The notes beneath the pieces were generated by a model. It did no database searches. It saw only the letters and a list, made by a program, of their open reading frames with translations, and was not told the origin of the DNA. A stretch of 39,910 nucleotides of DNA from Alphaproteobacteria bacterium (GTDB lineage Bacteria; Pseudomonadota; Alphaproteobacteria; UBA9655). This document shows positions 35,801 to 39,910 of the stretch, piece by piece; positions within the stretch are counted from its first letter, which is position 1; every line of letters starts with the position of its first letter. The position numbers and the translations under genes are program-made. The stretch is taken from NCBI GenBank assembly GCA_019749915.1, contig JAIEPE010000016.1:1-39910 (forward strand), given 5' to 3'.

Positions 35801-38800
35801 CAGAAAACTGGGGAACAATTATCGGAAATCAAGGCATTACAGGATCGTTTAATAGTTTTACTAATCACGGCATCCTCTCTTCGAGTGAAAAAGGGGTAAA
35901 TATCACCTTAGAGAGTGGTTCTAACACAGGAACAATTGGCGCACTTCAGGCGATAATCTTAACATTGCAGAGTGGTTTTACAAATTCGAATTCCATTATA
36001 AGTAAGGAGGGAGAAATATCCTTTTTAGGCACGGGTCATTTTATGAATTCGAAAACGGTTAGTGCAGTAGGAGCGGTCAGTTTTAGGAATACACAGGTTA
36101 CAAACAGCGGAACTTTATCCTCAACTATAAGTATGACCTTTGATGGTGTGTTAAATGGGATCTTAAATGACAACGTTGGACCAGATGAAGGTAAAATTTT
36201 TACTCCCAACTTGGATATCAAAAACACATCATTTTTAACTAATAAGGGAAAGATTAATGTGTTTGGACATCTTGATGCACAGCCGATAACGTCTACCAGT
36301 CAAAATAATATCCAAACCAATACAGCAAATGTCCAAGTCTTAAATTTTAATAATTCCGGCCAGGTTTTGGTTGAAGGGGCTTTAGACTTGACGACAAAGG
36401 CCGGAAATAATACGGGAGAAATCCAGGGATACGATCTAACCTTACAACCAACTGAATCTTTTATAAACACTAAGATTTTGAGGGGGACTCAGTCTGTAAG
36501 CTTTAAAGGAGAGGGAGTCATTCAGAATAAAGATGAAGCTCAAATATTCTCCTTGGGATCGATGAGCATAGAAAATGAAAAATTGGAGAATAGTGGTCAT
36601 GTTCAAGCGGGGGACAATGTTGCTGTGGGTGATGACTCCTCACTTGATAATACAGCTGGAGCGACATTCGTTTCAAAAGGTAATTTAAATGTGGCTCAAA
36701 AAGGGGTTTTGTTAAATGAAGGAAAACTCACGGCAAGGACAATAACCTATCATTCAGACGCTTTCAGGAATGGAGGAGAGATACGGGCTGAAAGCAATAT
36801 AAGCTTTCCAAATTGTCAAACTTTTAAAAATGATAGTGAGAGGTTGATAATTTCAGAGACAGGACAAATTACCTTACCAAATGTTTTGAGTTTTGATAAT
36901 GACGGGGAAATCTTGAGTCAAGAGGACTTCAGCCTTTCCAACGTCACATCATTCAGGAATACAGGGACCATTGGTACGGCCAAAAAATTAACTATCATCT
37001 CGCCAACATCATTTTCTAATGAAGGAAAACTTCAAGGAAAAACAGGAACGGACCTTATAAGTACAGAAACCTTAATAAATTATGGGGAAATTTTTTCTGA
37101 AGAGAGCGTTTCTCTCAATGCAAGAAGAATTCACAATTACGCTGGTATCAATGGAGACAAAGGCGTCACTCTCAATGGAACGGAGATAGTTGAGAATGCG
37201 GTTGAGAATGTGGGTGAACATGGAATTAACAGTAAAGATGGAAAAATATTGATTACAACTCATTCACTCCAAAACAGTGGACCCATCAAAGGAAAAAGCG
37301 TTACGCTTAATACGCAAAACTCACCCACCCTGGCTAACATTAAAGCCGTAACATCTTTAGAAATTTGTTCTCCAGAAGGTATATCCTTTGGAGGAAAATC
37401 TCAAACATTTGGTCATGATGTTTCAATTACAGGACCTCTCTATAATCTTCCTCCGAAAGAGGGAAGCCTCGAAGTCAAAGGTAACTTTACATGGACGAAT
37501 ACCTCGGCCGGATTCGCCAATTTATGTAATGAATGCACCATGAGAATTGGTGGCGTATTGACCGTTATTAATCCAGGAGGAGCCTGGATTAACCAAGGAA
37601 AAGTCCAAGCTCTGGGAGGAACAAATGCAACATTAGCTATTTTTGAAAACAGAGGATCATATTATGGAGGCGGTAATTCAAAATTTACGTGTTCCGGTGA
37701 CTTTAATAACTATGGAGATATAAGATTTGTTGATGGCGTCTTAGTTCATGCGCAGGGAGGATCGATCACCAATCATTCCAAAGCAGAAATTCTGCAAACT
37801 GGTGAGGGGAGCACTGTTGCCTTTATCGCAAGAGATCGAATTGAAAACATTGCCGGCATCATTAATATCAGAGGACGACTAGAATCACTCTCAACTCAAT
37901 TTACAAATAGCGTCCTGCCCCCAATAATAAAAGCAAAGATGCACGGACGTAGGTGTCAACAACTAGTCACATTTACGACATCACAAAACATTCCCGCCTC
38001 AATCTATGTCGGAAGTGCCCATATAGAAACGTATTTTGGGCAAAATATAGGGGGATTAATTTCCTCCAGAGGGATGATTCATTTTAATGGAGCTAGCTTT
38101 CAGAATCTTTCTCAAGAGTATTTTTATCAAGGGACAAGTCAGGTTGAAATTTGGAAATATGAATTTGTCGATATACCTTATAAGGTACCTCTTGGCTGTG
38201 ATGTTGCAAAATTCTATTCTCAAGGGGATATGGCTATAACAGTTGGAGGAACCACGCACACAGGAGAGGCTCTCCTTCACCTTAACTCCCCCCCTCCCAC
38301 GCTGATACGGGGGAGATTTCTTCCACTTTTTAACCCGCCGCCTGAGTCCCCCATCAAAAATACAGGAGATATTAAAGCTTATGGAGCCTTTAACATTACT
38401 GCTCCAGCAATTCATATACCTCAATTTTCAGCAATTGAGGCACCAGGAGTCGTGATTCCTCCTGTCATTTCTTTAGATATGTACTTATCAGATACTCAGA
38501 AAAATGGTCAGGGCTTTTGGATTCCAGACACAGCAAAGCAGACTGAATTTTTATATATTCCTTCATTTCCCATTGACCTTATTTCAGAAGAATCTATTGC
38601 GGTTCAGCTCTCTCCAGAAAATCTTAAAAGCAAGCAAGCTGCTGAAAAGGCAACGCAGGAATTTAAACAGTGGGTTATTGAAAGGTGGAATAGCCGTCCC
38701 GAAGGAAGGACATTGAGTCGAAGAGGACAATATACACAGCAGTCTGCTGAACTCAATGAGCTTTTGGCGCGTATTTCTGCCCTTTCAGAGTTTTGGGAAC

Positions 38801-39910
38801 CGAATGTAGAAGAACTTGGCAAAATCACGCCTCTTTCCCTCACGCTAGCTCCCCCGAGGATAGCTGTCTTGGATGATCCAAGGATGACAGGGAGAGAAAG
38901 AATGCGCTTTCATCCCGAGATGTTGGCAGATTTAGTTTCCAAGAGTCTTTTAGCTAATATTGGTTTTGCATCCCTTTCAAAGCATATCTTTAGTCCCATT
39001 CTCCTTTCAAGGGTTTTGGAAGAAGAAGGCTACCTCAACGCAGTCAGAATTCATGGAAGACCAGCCTTACCAGCTCCTCAAAATTGGGAGTGTTTAAGTG
39101 CGCAGGAAAGAATAGCACGACAACTTCGTGAAGTTGTTTTCCCCCATGAATTAGAAAGGTTTGATACCCCAGCAATTGTTTATAAACTTATGCAAGACCA
39201 TGGTGAGTTGGTTTTATCAGCTTTGTTAACGCTTCCCAGACACATACGAGAACAATTTCAATCGGCAGTTGGGCGCATGGTAGCTCATTATTGGGGATTC
39301 AATTCAACCCAAGGAAATACAACCCTCAGTGGGGTGACTCTTATCGCGAGGGATGGAGTCTCATTAGATTCTGCGGGAAGTGTCACAATCGAAAATGTAG
39401 ATGTGCTCTCAGGAAAAGACTTAAACATAACTGCTGGAGGAACGGTTTCTTTTGCGCCCAAAATATTAAGAAGTGAGCAGACAACAAGAAGAAAGACAAT
39501 CAGCATCACTGAACACAAGATATCTCACCTTTCAGCAATGGAAACGATAAATATCAAGGCTCGTCAAAATATTAAGCGTGGGGCCCTAGGAACTTATTCT
39601 GAGAAGGGGACAACCTATGATGCTCCGATCATAGAGGATGAGGAACTTCATGATCAGCACGTTGAAACAGAGACAAAGAAAAAAAGAAGGGCTTGGAGAA
39701 GTAAAACAACTCTAAGAGAATCCTCAATAAGTACTCCTGTTCTTAATAGAGACATCTCTAAAGGTCCCGTTTCTCTTAAGGGAGAAAAATTTGTACAGCT
39801 CATCGCTCCCAAATTTAGCAGTCCCATCGTTGGTTTTGACACGCCACACCTGATCCTTGAGACAGCGGAAACAACCACATCTTCAAGTTCCCATACACGA
39901 AAATCCAATC
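20851..39910 (+). CDS. giant secreted filamentous-haemagglutinin-like repeat protein (3' end outside window)
   Basis: One open frame of at least 6353 codons runs from ATG 20851 (GGGAGG three bases upstream) to the window edge without a stop. The N terminus is a Sec signal peptide (MLKKVLCWLLIFQHINVYVL, cleavage near RAA). Nearly everything after it consists of short strands closed by N-x-G turns (for example FxNxGxIxG and LxNxGxL), the pattern of a right-handed beta helix as in filamentous haemagglutinin and CdiA. In order: unique beta region to about residue 480; modules A1-A5; module B1; A6; three 64-residue repeats; an A tail; module B2; about 1150 residues of diverged single-copy repeats; a non-repetitive, Pro-poor, helix-rich stretch (about residues 5900-6150, with WVIERWNSRPEGR and LADLVSKSLLANIGF); then new beta repeats with GKDLNITAGGTVSF, like the second haemagglutinin-repeat block of CdiA/FHA. 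I see no recognisable TPS (haemagglutination-activity) domain at the N terminus and no TpsB gene nearby. Probable role: surface adhesin or contact-dependent effector carrier; this is inference. Confidence 0.88.
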   Translation, partial: MLKKVLCWLLIFQHINVYVLRAATGDIKILFEEEDVAPSSSTSKFRLKLLQETDEGDFQSKVDTVFETLDSSSRTFKPHFSRDGNDFKVKTDGATISLVSHQRDNSFAIVFNRDGKTDLKNFKTKNFIDIATYGDIFAKTNSRSSALSLSGKNFKNEALFNVDNFNLTLTGTEEKKGSFINGSSAQFIIGKEAHLHQGDLENQGRITGKNKSFLDLNGNDFVNMNVGQKRGMSFRTYLTWEDQFSILNAGIFRNQTDIISSKDNTNCQLTLNARKFINEARGTIFSSKNLNISCLKDFTNRGEIKSEEEVNLYASGNLLNFHKIQSNNSLKLEAGRLKNKGRILGDVTDIKGKILVKNEGTFKARDFSLTTPLMLNTHDIKVTEKGQIRGSLLLNKGSVTSKGSLDIKRRSRDEAFLNDLREPSLVPQEHKKNYGSLINQGSISGTKIKMSLTSVENSSRIYAENHMHLDTESILKNTLSGLLSSGGDLTFESQGHLVNEGLLKSEGSSLLRAAKLENVGRIIANQDIEGRFGQTVSGKRQSVDFTNRGLILGQNVGLDFFKGTSRCLLKNNIDLNDPRSFEGIVALNSLCLQVEDDFENEGHLLGVGQAQIIGTGNIHQRGVLQSQGDVSLLGKSLENSHLISAGGAIVANFSDGLGNTGLVSGQDNVDLTFRTFQNSGKVSGREFVGLKGLQGENSGDIEGKKVSLTGREVSSEGAINQDKYHPASKFENSGRIYGQDHLSLSVASLSNLGELTSGEDLTLDVMDLRNDDSIIAERTLSLTAEGQAINNRVIQGSNGSVSINAQSFENHGQLSAIDCPLDLKVVKGDNHGLIFGQSGITLQVESLFTNHKNERTPQESKLGLVQSPRAITISGEGRLKNHSFFESGNLININVGFDNAGVIHANEGIVCKSEGNSSTNEDTGNILAIGVVDIENTASFTNQGQIRGSKTTLKTRDFSNEGTISVKVGERSPEGVKPSLTITAQNGQSSGLLSAEDIIDLQFSERLENSGNILSEGSILLRAAKLKNVGRIIAKHDIEGRFGQTVSGKRQLADFTNRGLILAQNVGLNLVKGTSRCLLRNNVNLNDPRSFEGIVALNSLCLQVEGDFENEGHLLGVGQAQITGTGNIHQKGILQSQGNISLLGKNLENSHLISAGGATVANFSEGLTNTGVISGQSNVDLTLQTFQNSGKISGHEFVSLGGLEGKNSGDINGKKVSLVGREFSSEETDLSQSKYHSASKFENKGRIYGQDRLNLNVASLENFGKLISEKDLTLDVMDLRNDDTITAERTLSLTAEGQVANNHVIQGSNGSVSINAYSFENHGQLRAIDCPLDLKVVKGDNHNLIFAQDGVTLQVGSLFTNHKNGNAPPENKLGLIQSPGSITISGEGRLRNHSFFESGGLININVGFDNAGVIHANEGVVCRTEGHSSTNESTGNILTIGGIDIENTASFTNQGQIRGSKTTLKTRDFSNEGTISVKVGERSPEGVKPSLTITAQNGQSSGLLSAEDIIDLQFSERLENSGKIFSEEINITETGEIHQKGILQSQGNISLLVKNLENSHLISAGGAIVAKVSEGLSSTGVILGQDNVDLAFQTFQNSGKISGHEFVSLGGLEGKNSGDINGKKVSLVGREFSSEETDLSQSKYHSASKFENKGRIYGQDRLNLNVASLENFGKLISEKDLTLDVMDLRNDDTITAERTLSLTAEGQVANNHVIQGSNGSVSISAHSLENHGQLRAIDCPLDLKVVKGDNHNLIFAQSGITFQVESLFTNHRNERVPQENKLGLVQSSGSITISGEGRLRNHSFFESGNLININMGFDNAGTLHANEGIVCKSEGNSSTNEDTGNILTIGVIDIENTASFTNQGQIRGSKATLKTREFSNEGTIGVKVGERSPEGVKPSLTITAQNGQSSGLLSAEDTIDLQFSERLENSGSFLSEGSILLLAAKLKNVGRIIAKQDVKGRFGQTVSGKRQSVDFTNRGLILGQNVGLDFFKGTSRCLLKNNIDLNDPRSFEGIVALNSLCLQVEDDFENEGHLLGVGQAQIIGTGNIHQKGVLQSQGNISLLGKNLENSHLISVGGATVANFSEGLTNTGVISGQDNVDLTFQTFQNNGKISGREFINLRGLKGENSGDINGKNVSLVGRKFSSKEIDLSQSKYHSESKLENRGRIYGQDHLSLTVASLDNLGKLTSGEDLTLNVMDLRNDDSITAERTLSLTAESQVVNNHVIQGNNGSVSISAHSLENRGQLSAVDCPLGLKIVKADNHGLIFGQSGVTLQVESLFTNHKNERTPQESKLGLVQSPRAITISGEGRLKNHSFFESGNLININVGFDNAGVIHANEGIVCKSEGNSSTNEDTGNIISTGVADIENTASFTNQGHIRGSKVTLKTREFSNEGTIRVKVGKESSEEVKSSLTITAQNGQNSGTLKATDAIDLQFGERLENSGDVISEESILLRAAKLENVGRIIAKQDVKGSFGQRESRNVSVDFTNRGLILGQNVGLDFFKGTSRCLLRNNIDLNDPRSFEGIVALNSLCLQVEEDFENEGHLLGVGQAQLTGTGNIHQRGILQSQGEISLLGKSLENSHLISAGGAIVANFSEGLTNTGVISGQDNVDLTFQTFQNNGKISGREFINLRGLKGENSGNIEGKKVSFVGREFSSGETLSQEKYHLASKFENSGWIHGQEHLNLNVASLENLGELTSGEDLTLNVMDLRNDDSITAERTLSLTAEREAINNNIIRGNNGSVSINAYSFENHGQLGAIDCPLDLKVVKGDNHNLIFAQEGIILRVESLFTNHRNEEASQDSKLGLIQSPGSITISGEGRLRNHSFFESGDLININLGFANAGTLHANKGIICKTEGHSSTNEGRGNILTTGVVDIKNTASFTNQGHIRGSKATFNTREFSNERTIHIKDREGFSGDLTIKAQNGQNSGTLRATDTINLQFVERFENLGDVLSKEAIISGGGILENRASGKIRGTESLVLREISLNNAGRLESSKKIELHNLQGEVQNQSTGTLLSGGRVNLHHIQAFHNFGKFQVRDLARIEVVKLENSGFIVSQGDLDLLLEIGSNEETGRIIAKGDLRMTIDPLGKKQGSAQEETWINKGAISSGKKLTLSGNGTAKNQKDILAQEMSINLPGLKNEGTVETDKILEIQVKELSNLGFFQSIEGNISLVFSTGVNSNHGKVFSQKNLSIQSEREFLNLGEVESMEALSVSGAGKLENRNIISSVHDLTLDLPSIVNSGELSSSNDLWVTRREGYFTNEASGILLASKKLVLQDLLLLKNSGEIQGQAGILFTGKHLENEKSISSLTGNIELSLGSAENKGSGFIGTNQNLIIDVDGRFNNQGHIRGSKATLKTREFSNEGMICVKVGEESPEGIKPSLTITAQNGQNSGILRATDTIDLQVSERLENSGDISSGGNLTFESQGHLINEGLLESGESILLQAVKLENVGRVIAKQDVKGRFGQTGLGNVSSVDFTNRGLILGQNVGLDFFKGTSICLLRNNINLNDPLSFEGIVALNSLCLRVEDDFENEGHLLGVGHAQIMGTGAIHQRGVLQSHGDVSLLGKSLENSNLISAGVGTVANFSEGLTNTGVISGQDGVTLNAHSIMNKALGEASSPLIVSKNLGVDLTFQTFQNSGKISGREFVSLRGLEGKNFGDIEGRKVSLVGRELSSEGALSNPSQGKNHSGSKFENRGWIYGQDRLNLNVASLENLGELTSGEDLTLDVMDLRNDDSITAKRTLSLTADSQAINNKIIESHTLFLRGHRFHNLSSGSLKTSRFTSTVDVFKNSGSLKIGEGEFIGDSFKNTGCLTSVDTLNLSFKKRLKNTAESFIRSEAGILVTTNILDNEGEIEARGEFTSTLDELSNRGTLKSGRAFSLNNLSKRARSLKNAAGGIIKSEAAICLTANVLDNEGEIEAHGEFTSTLDEFSNRGILKSGRTFSLHNLSSGIRSLKNAEGGIIKSEAALYLTADVLDNEGEIEALGEFASILDELLNRGTLKSGKAFSLNNLSRGVRNHGSILSETKLSINSTSDIVNNHIIQGRNESVSISASSLENRGLLSAVNCPLALNFVKADNHNLIFGQEGITFQIGSLFTNHKNDRATQENKLGLVQSQGSITVSGEGRLRNHSFFESGNLININMGFDNAGTLHANKGILCRTEGHSFTNEGRGNILTTGVVDIENAASFTNQGHIRGSKAAFKIREFSNEGMINIKSRERSPGDLAIKAQNGQNSGTLRATNTIDLQFAEKLENSGDVTSEETIISGGGVLENGISGKIRGTESLVLREISLNNAGRLGSLKNIELHNLHGSVQNKSTGKILSGGRVSLHHAQTFYNFGKLQTRDLAKIEALQLENSGSIVSTEGDLDLSLETGSNEETGHIIAKRDLCMTVDPLGKKQGSGQEEAWINKGNVSSGKKLTLSGKGTVRNQKGVSGQKISIDLPGLKNEGRIEAEKTLTVRVDELSNSGLVQSTEGDLDLLLETGSNEETGHILAKGDLHMTIDSLGKNRGQRELINKGVISSGKKLTLSGNGTVKNQKDISGQEMSINLQGLKNEGGIEADKTLAIRVDELSNSGHIQSTEENISLTFSTGVNSNHGKILSQKSLSIQPGSEFSNLGEVESMEALSISGAGKLENRNIISSVHDLTLDLPSIVNSGEFSSSNDLWVIRRDGHFTNEASGILLASQKLTLQDVLLFRNSGEIQGQAGILFTGKHLENEKSMSSLTGDIVFSLDSAENKGTGFIGTHQNLTINIGGQFDNQGQLVATKHLQFTGNGSLINKGNLEGKEKLSIFLPTLINQGTLSSENYIELIDVTSSCVNERTGEINSSGVLDIRNSPVFTNQGIVVAARAFDQEHGYSFRKLINEGTFALTLGDLKLTTDEFENAGSLNTLGTLTLVLNGLPANTANNTGSIQGKTLFLTGRQTFDNKGYLRGNEHLTYTAGKLTNSGALSADQTLSIQSDFTNEPISGKNDSGKISTPGTIQIQSPLLAENWGTIIGNQGITGSFNSFTNHGILSSSEKGVNITLESGSNTGTIGALQAIILTLQSGFTNSNSIISKEGEISFLGTGHFMNSKTVSAVGAVSFRNTQVTNSGTLSSTISMTFDGVLNGILNDNVGPDEGKIFTPNLDIKNTSFLTNKGKINVFGHLDAQPITSTSQNNIQTNTANVQVLNFNNSGQVLVEGALDLTTKAGNNTGEIQGYDLTLQPTESFINTKILRGTQSVSFKGEGVIQNKDEAQIFSLGSMSIENEKLENSGHVQAGDNVAVGDDSSLDNTAGATFVSKGNLNVAQKGVLLNEGKLTARTITYHSDAFRNGGEIRAESNISFPNCQTFKNDSERLIISETGQITLPNVLSFDNDGEILSQEDFSLSNVTSFRNTGTIGTAKKLTIISPTSFSNEGKLQGKTGTDLISTETLINYGEIFSEESVSLNARRIHNYAGINGDKGVTLNGTEIVENAVENVGEHGINSKDGKILITTHSLQNSGPIKGKSVTLNTQNSPTLANIKAVTSLEICSPEGISFGGKSQTFGHDVSITGPLYNLPPKEGSLEVKGNFTWTNTSAGFANLCNECTMRIGGVLTVINPGGAWINQGKVQALGGTNATLAIFENRGSYYGGGNSKFTCSGDFNNYGDIRFVDGVLVHAQGGSITNHSKAEILQTGEGSTVAFIARDRIENIAGIINIRGRLESLSTQFTNSVLPPIIKAKMHGRRCQQLVTFTTSQNIPASIYVGSAHIETYFGQNIGGLISSRGMIHFNGASFQNLSQEYFYQGTSQVEIWKYEFVDIPYKVPLGCDVAKFYSQGDMAITVGGTTHTGEALLHLNSPPPTLIRGRFLPLFNPPPESPIKNTGDIKAYGAFNITAPAIHIPQFSAIEAPGVVIPPVISLDMYLSDTQKNGQGFWIPDTAKQTEFLYIPSFPIDLISEESIAVQLSPENLKSKQAAEKATQEFKQWVIERWNSRPEGRTLSRRGQYTQQSAELNELLARISALSEFWEPNVEELGKITPLSLTLAPPRIAVLDDPRMTGRERMRFHPEMLADLVSKSLLANIGFASLSKHIFSPILLSRVLEEEGYLNAVRIHGRPALPAPQNWECLSAQERIARQLREVVFPHELERFDTPAIVYKLMQDHGELVLSALLTLPRHIREQFQSAVGRMVAHYWGFNSTQGNTTLSGVTLIARDGVSLDSAGSVTIENVDVLSGKDLNITAGGTVSFAPKILRSEQTTRRKTISITEHKISHLSAMETINIKARQNIKRGALGTYSEKGTTYDAPIIEDEELHDQHVETETKKKRRAWRSKTTLRESSISTPVLNRDISKGPVSLKGEKFVQLIAPKFSSPIVGFDTPHLILETAETTTSSSSHTRKSN
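22300..23890 (+). repeat. module A, copy 1
   Basis: First copy of the roughly 510-residue module. It opens with SSGGDLTFESQGHLVNEG and then LRAAKLENVGRII (anchor at 22381), with the landmarks DFTNRGLILGQNVG, LNDPRSFEGIVALNSLC, NHSFFESGNLININ and GQIRGSKTTLKTR. It ends with LERLENSG-like DLQFSERLENSG. Distance to the next anchor is 1530 bases. Confidence 0.9.
23891..25433 (+). repeat. module A, copy 2
   Basis: Anchor LRAAKLKNVGRII at 23911. Full-length copy. Its centre (24398-24752) is identical to copy 3, while part of its tail (25234-25415) is identical to that of copy 1. Confidence 0.9.
25450..26650 (+). repeat. module A, copy 3 (front missing)
   Basis: This copy begins at GEIHQKGILQSQGNISLL and lacks the first roughly 100 residues of the module, including the anchor and the RCLL and LNSLCLQV segments. 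Spacing to copy 2 is 1227 bases over the shared part. The frame is preserved across the junction. Confidence 0.88.
26651..28180 (+). repeat. module A, copy 4
   Basis: Anchor LLAAKLKNVGRII at 26671. Full-length copy. Bases 26731-27001 are identical to 22441-22711 of copy 1, and 27664-27893 are identical to 23371-23600 of copy 1. Confidence 0.9.
28181..29712 (+). repeat. module A, copy 5
   Basis: Anchor LRAAKLENVGRII at 28204, 1533 bases after that of copy 4. Full-length but more diverged, with the tail shortened around GDLTIKAQNGQNSGTL. It is followed directly by module B1. Confidence 0.88.
29713..30867 (+). repeat. module B, copy 1
   Basis: A second module type of about 385 residues: IISGGGILENRASGKIRGTE, ETGRIIAKGDLRMTIDPLGKK, VFSTGVNSNHGK, SMEALSVSGAGKLENRNI and ASGILLASKKLVLQD. 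It recurs once, at 33625, 3912 bases later. Confidence 0.88.
30868..32115 (+). repeat. module A, copy 6 (tail fragment plus front two thirds)
   Basis: An A tail (NQGHIRGSKATLKTREFSNEG) is followed at 31087 by the same GGNLTFESQGHL opening as copy 1, the anchor LQAVKLENVGRVI at 31168, and the module up to SLTADSQAINN. There it breaks off into the unrelated 64-residue repeats. It holds a private 24-residue insertion (about 31643-31714). Confidence 0.85.
32314..32889 (+). repeat. three tandem 64-residue repeats
   Basis: Three units of exactly 192 bases (32314-32505, 32506-32697, 32698-32889) share SLKNAxGGIIKSEAA, VLDNEGEIEAxGEF and NRGTLKSGxAFSLNNLS. Units 2 and 3 are most alike; unit 1 is more diverged. 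Confidence 0.9.
32950..33624 (+). repeat. module A, copy 7 (tail part only)
   Basis: Resumes the A module at NNHIIQGRNESVSISA and runs through LFTNHKNDRATQENKLGLV, NHSFFESGNLININ and NQGHIRGSKAAFK to DLQFAEKLENSG. It is then joined to module B2 exactly as copy 5 is joined to B1. Confidence 0.85.
33625..35110 (+). repeat. module B, copy 2, with an internal 110-residue duplication
   Basis: Second copy of module B. A 330-base segment beginning STEGDLDL is present twice in tandem (starts at 33919 and 34249), making this copy longer than B1 by about that amount. The flanking parts match B1 closely, for example LENRNIISSVHDLTLDLPS. Confidence 0.88.
38284..38355. repeat. GC-rich palindromic insertion inside the giant gene
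   Basis: CTCCCCC at 38286-38292 is complementary to GGGGGAG at 38309-38315, in a C/G-rich stretch unlike the AT-rich gene around it. It encodes a proline-rich interruption (LNSPPPTLIRGRFLPLFNPP) between ordinary beta-repeat segments, without breaking the frame. On the other strand it reads SPPYQRGRGG, the kind of peptide that GC-rich dispersed palindromes typically give. Confidence 0.5.

Noticed and set aside
38056-38424. Minus-strand frame of 122 codons inside the giant gene
   Set aside because: It is antisense to continuous coding sequence; its SPPYQRGRGG stretch comes from the GC-rich palindrome, not from a gene.

Overview
The window looks like the chromosome of an AT-rich alphaproteobacterium, probably host-associated. 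The clues are gene pairs usual in that class (sdhE directly before mfd, bolA directly before a CGFS monothiol glutaredoxin), a SecB, compact overlapping operons, a concentrative nucleoside transporter and methionine importer that suit an organism living on host metabolites, and a giant repeat-built surface protein. An order such as Holosporales or Paracaedibacteraceae would fit, but this is inference from gene content and style; no rRNA or taxonomic marker is present.

Positions 1-20240 are ordinary, dense chromosome. On the minus strand: the first codons of an unidentified gene at the left edge, mfd and sdhE (ATGA overlap), then dgkA, a DUF4139 secreted protein and rmuC, which form a run read leftwards. 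On the plus strand from 7054: nupC, miaA (overlapping nupC), a lysR regulator and metN-metI-metQ, all close enough to be cotranscribed. An unusually long perfect hairpin and a decayed tail of an NhaC-type Na+/H+ antiporter follow (12591-12819). Next come a CBS-pair protein with a textbook terminator, a PRPP-binding phosphoribosyltransferase, a DsbA-like thiol oxidoreductase and bolA-grxD. Then glmU-glmS on the minus strand (UDP-GlcNAc supply), and secB and a DMT permease on the plus strand.

A tRNA-Lys(UUU) gene at 20287-20362 marks a change in character. It is followed by a hairpin terminator, two direct copies of GGGTATAC and about 490 bases with no large gene. From 20851 to the right edge, 19,060 bases form one uninterrupted plus-strand reading frame of at least 6353 codons with no stop. 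It encodes a secreted, filamentous-haemagglutinin-like giant protein. It starts with a signal peptide, contains about six partial or complete copies of a 510-residue module (A), two copies of a second module (B), a triple 64-residue repeat and a 110-residue internal duplication, then a long divergent beta-repeat region, a non-repetitive probably helical domain, and a second beta-repeat region at the window edge. This order resembles the filament/non-repetitive domain/filament order of CdiA-type exoproteins, but I see no classical TPS secretion domain and no TpsB transporter here. Long stretches of exact identity link different pairs of copies, so the gene is evolving by recombination between its own repeats.
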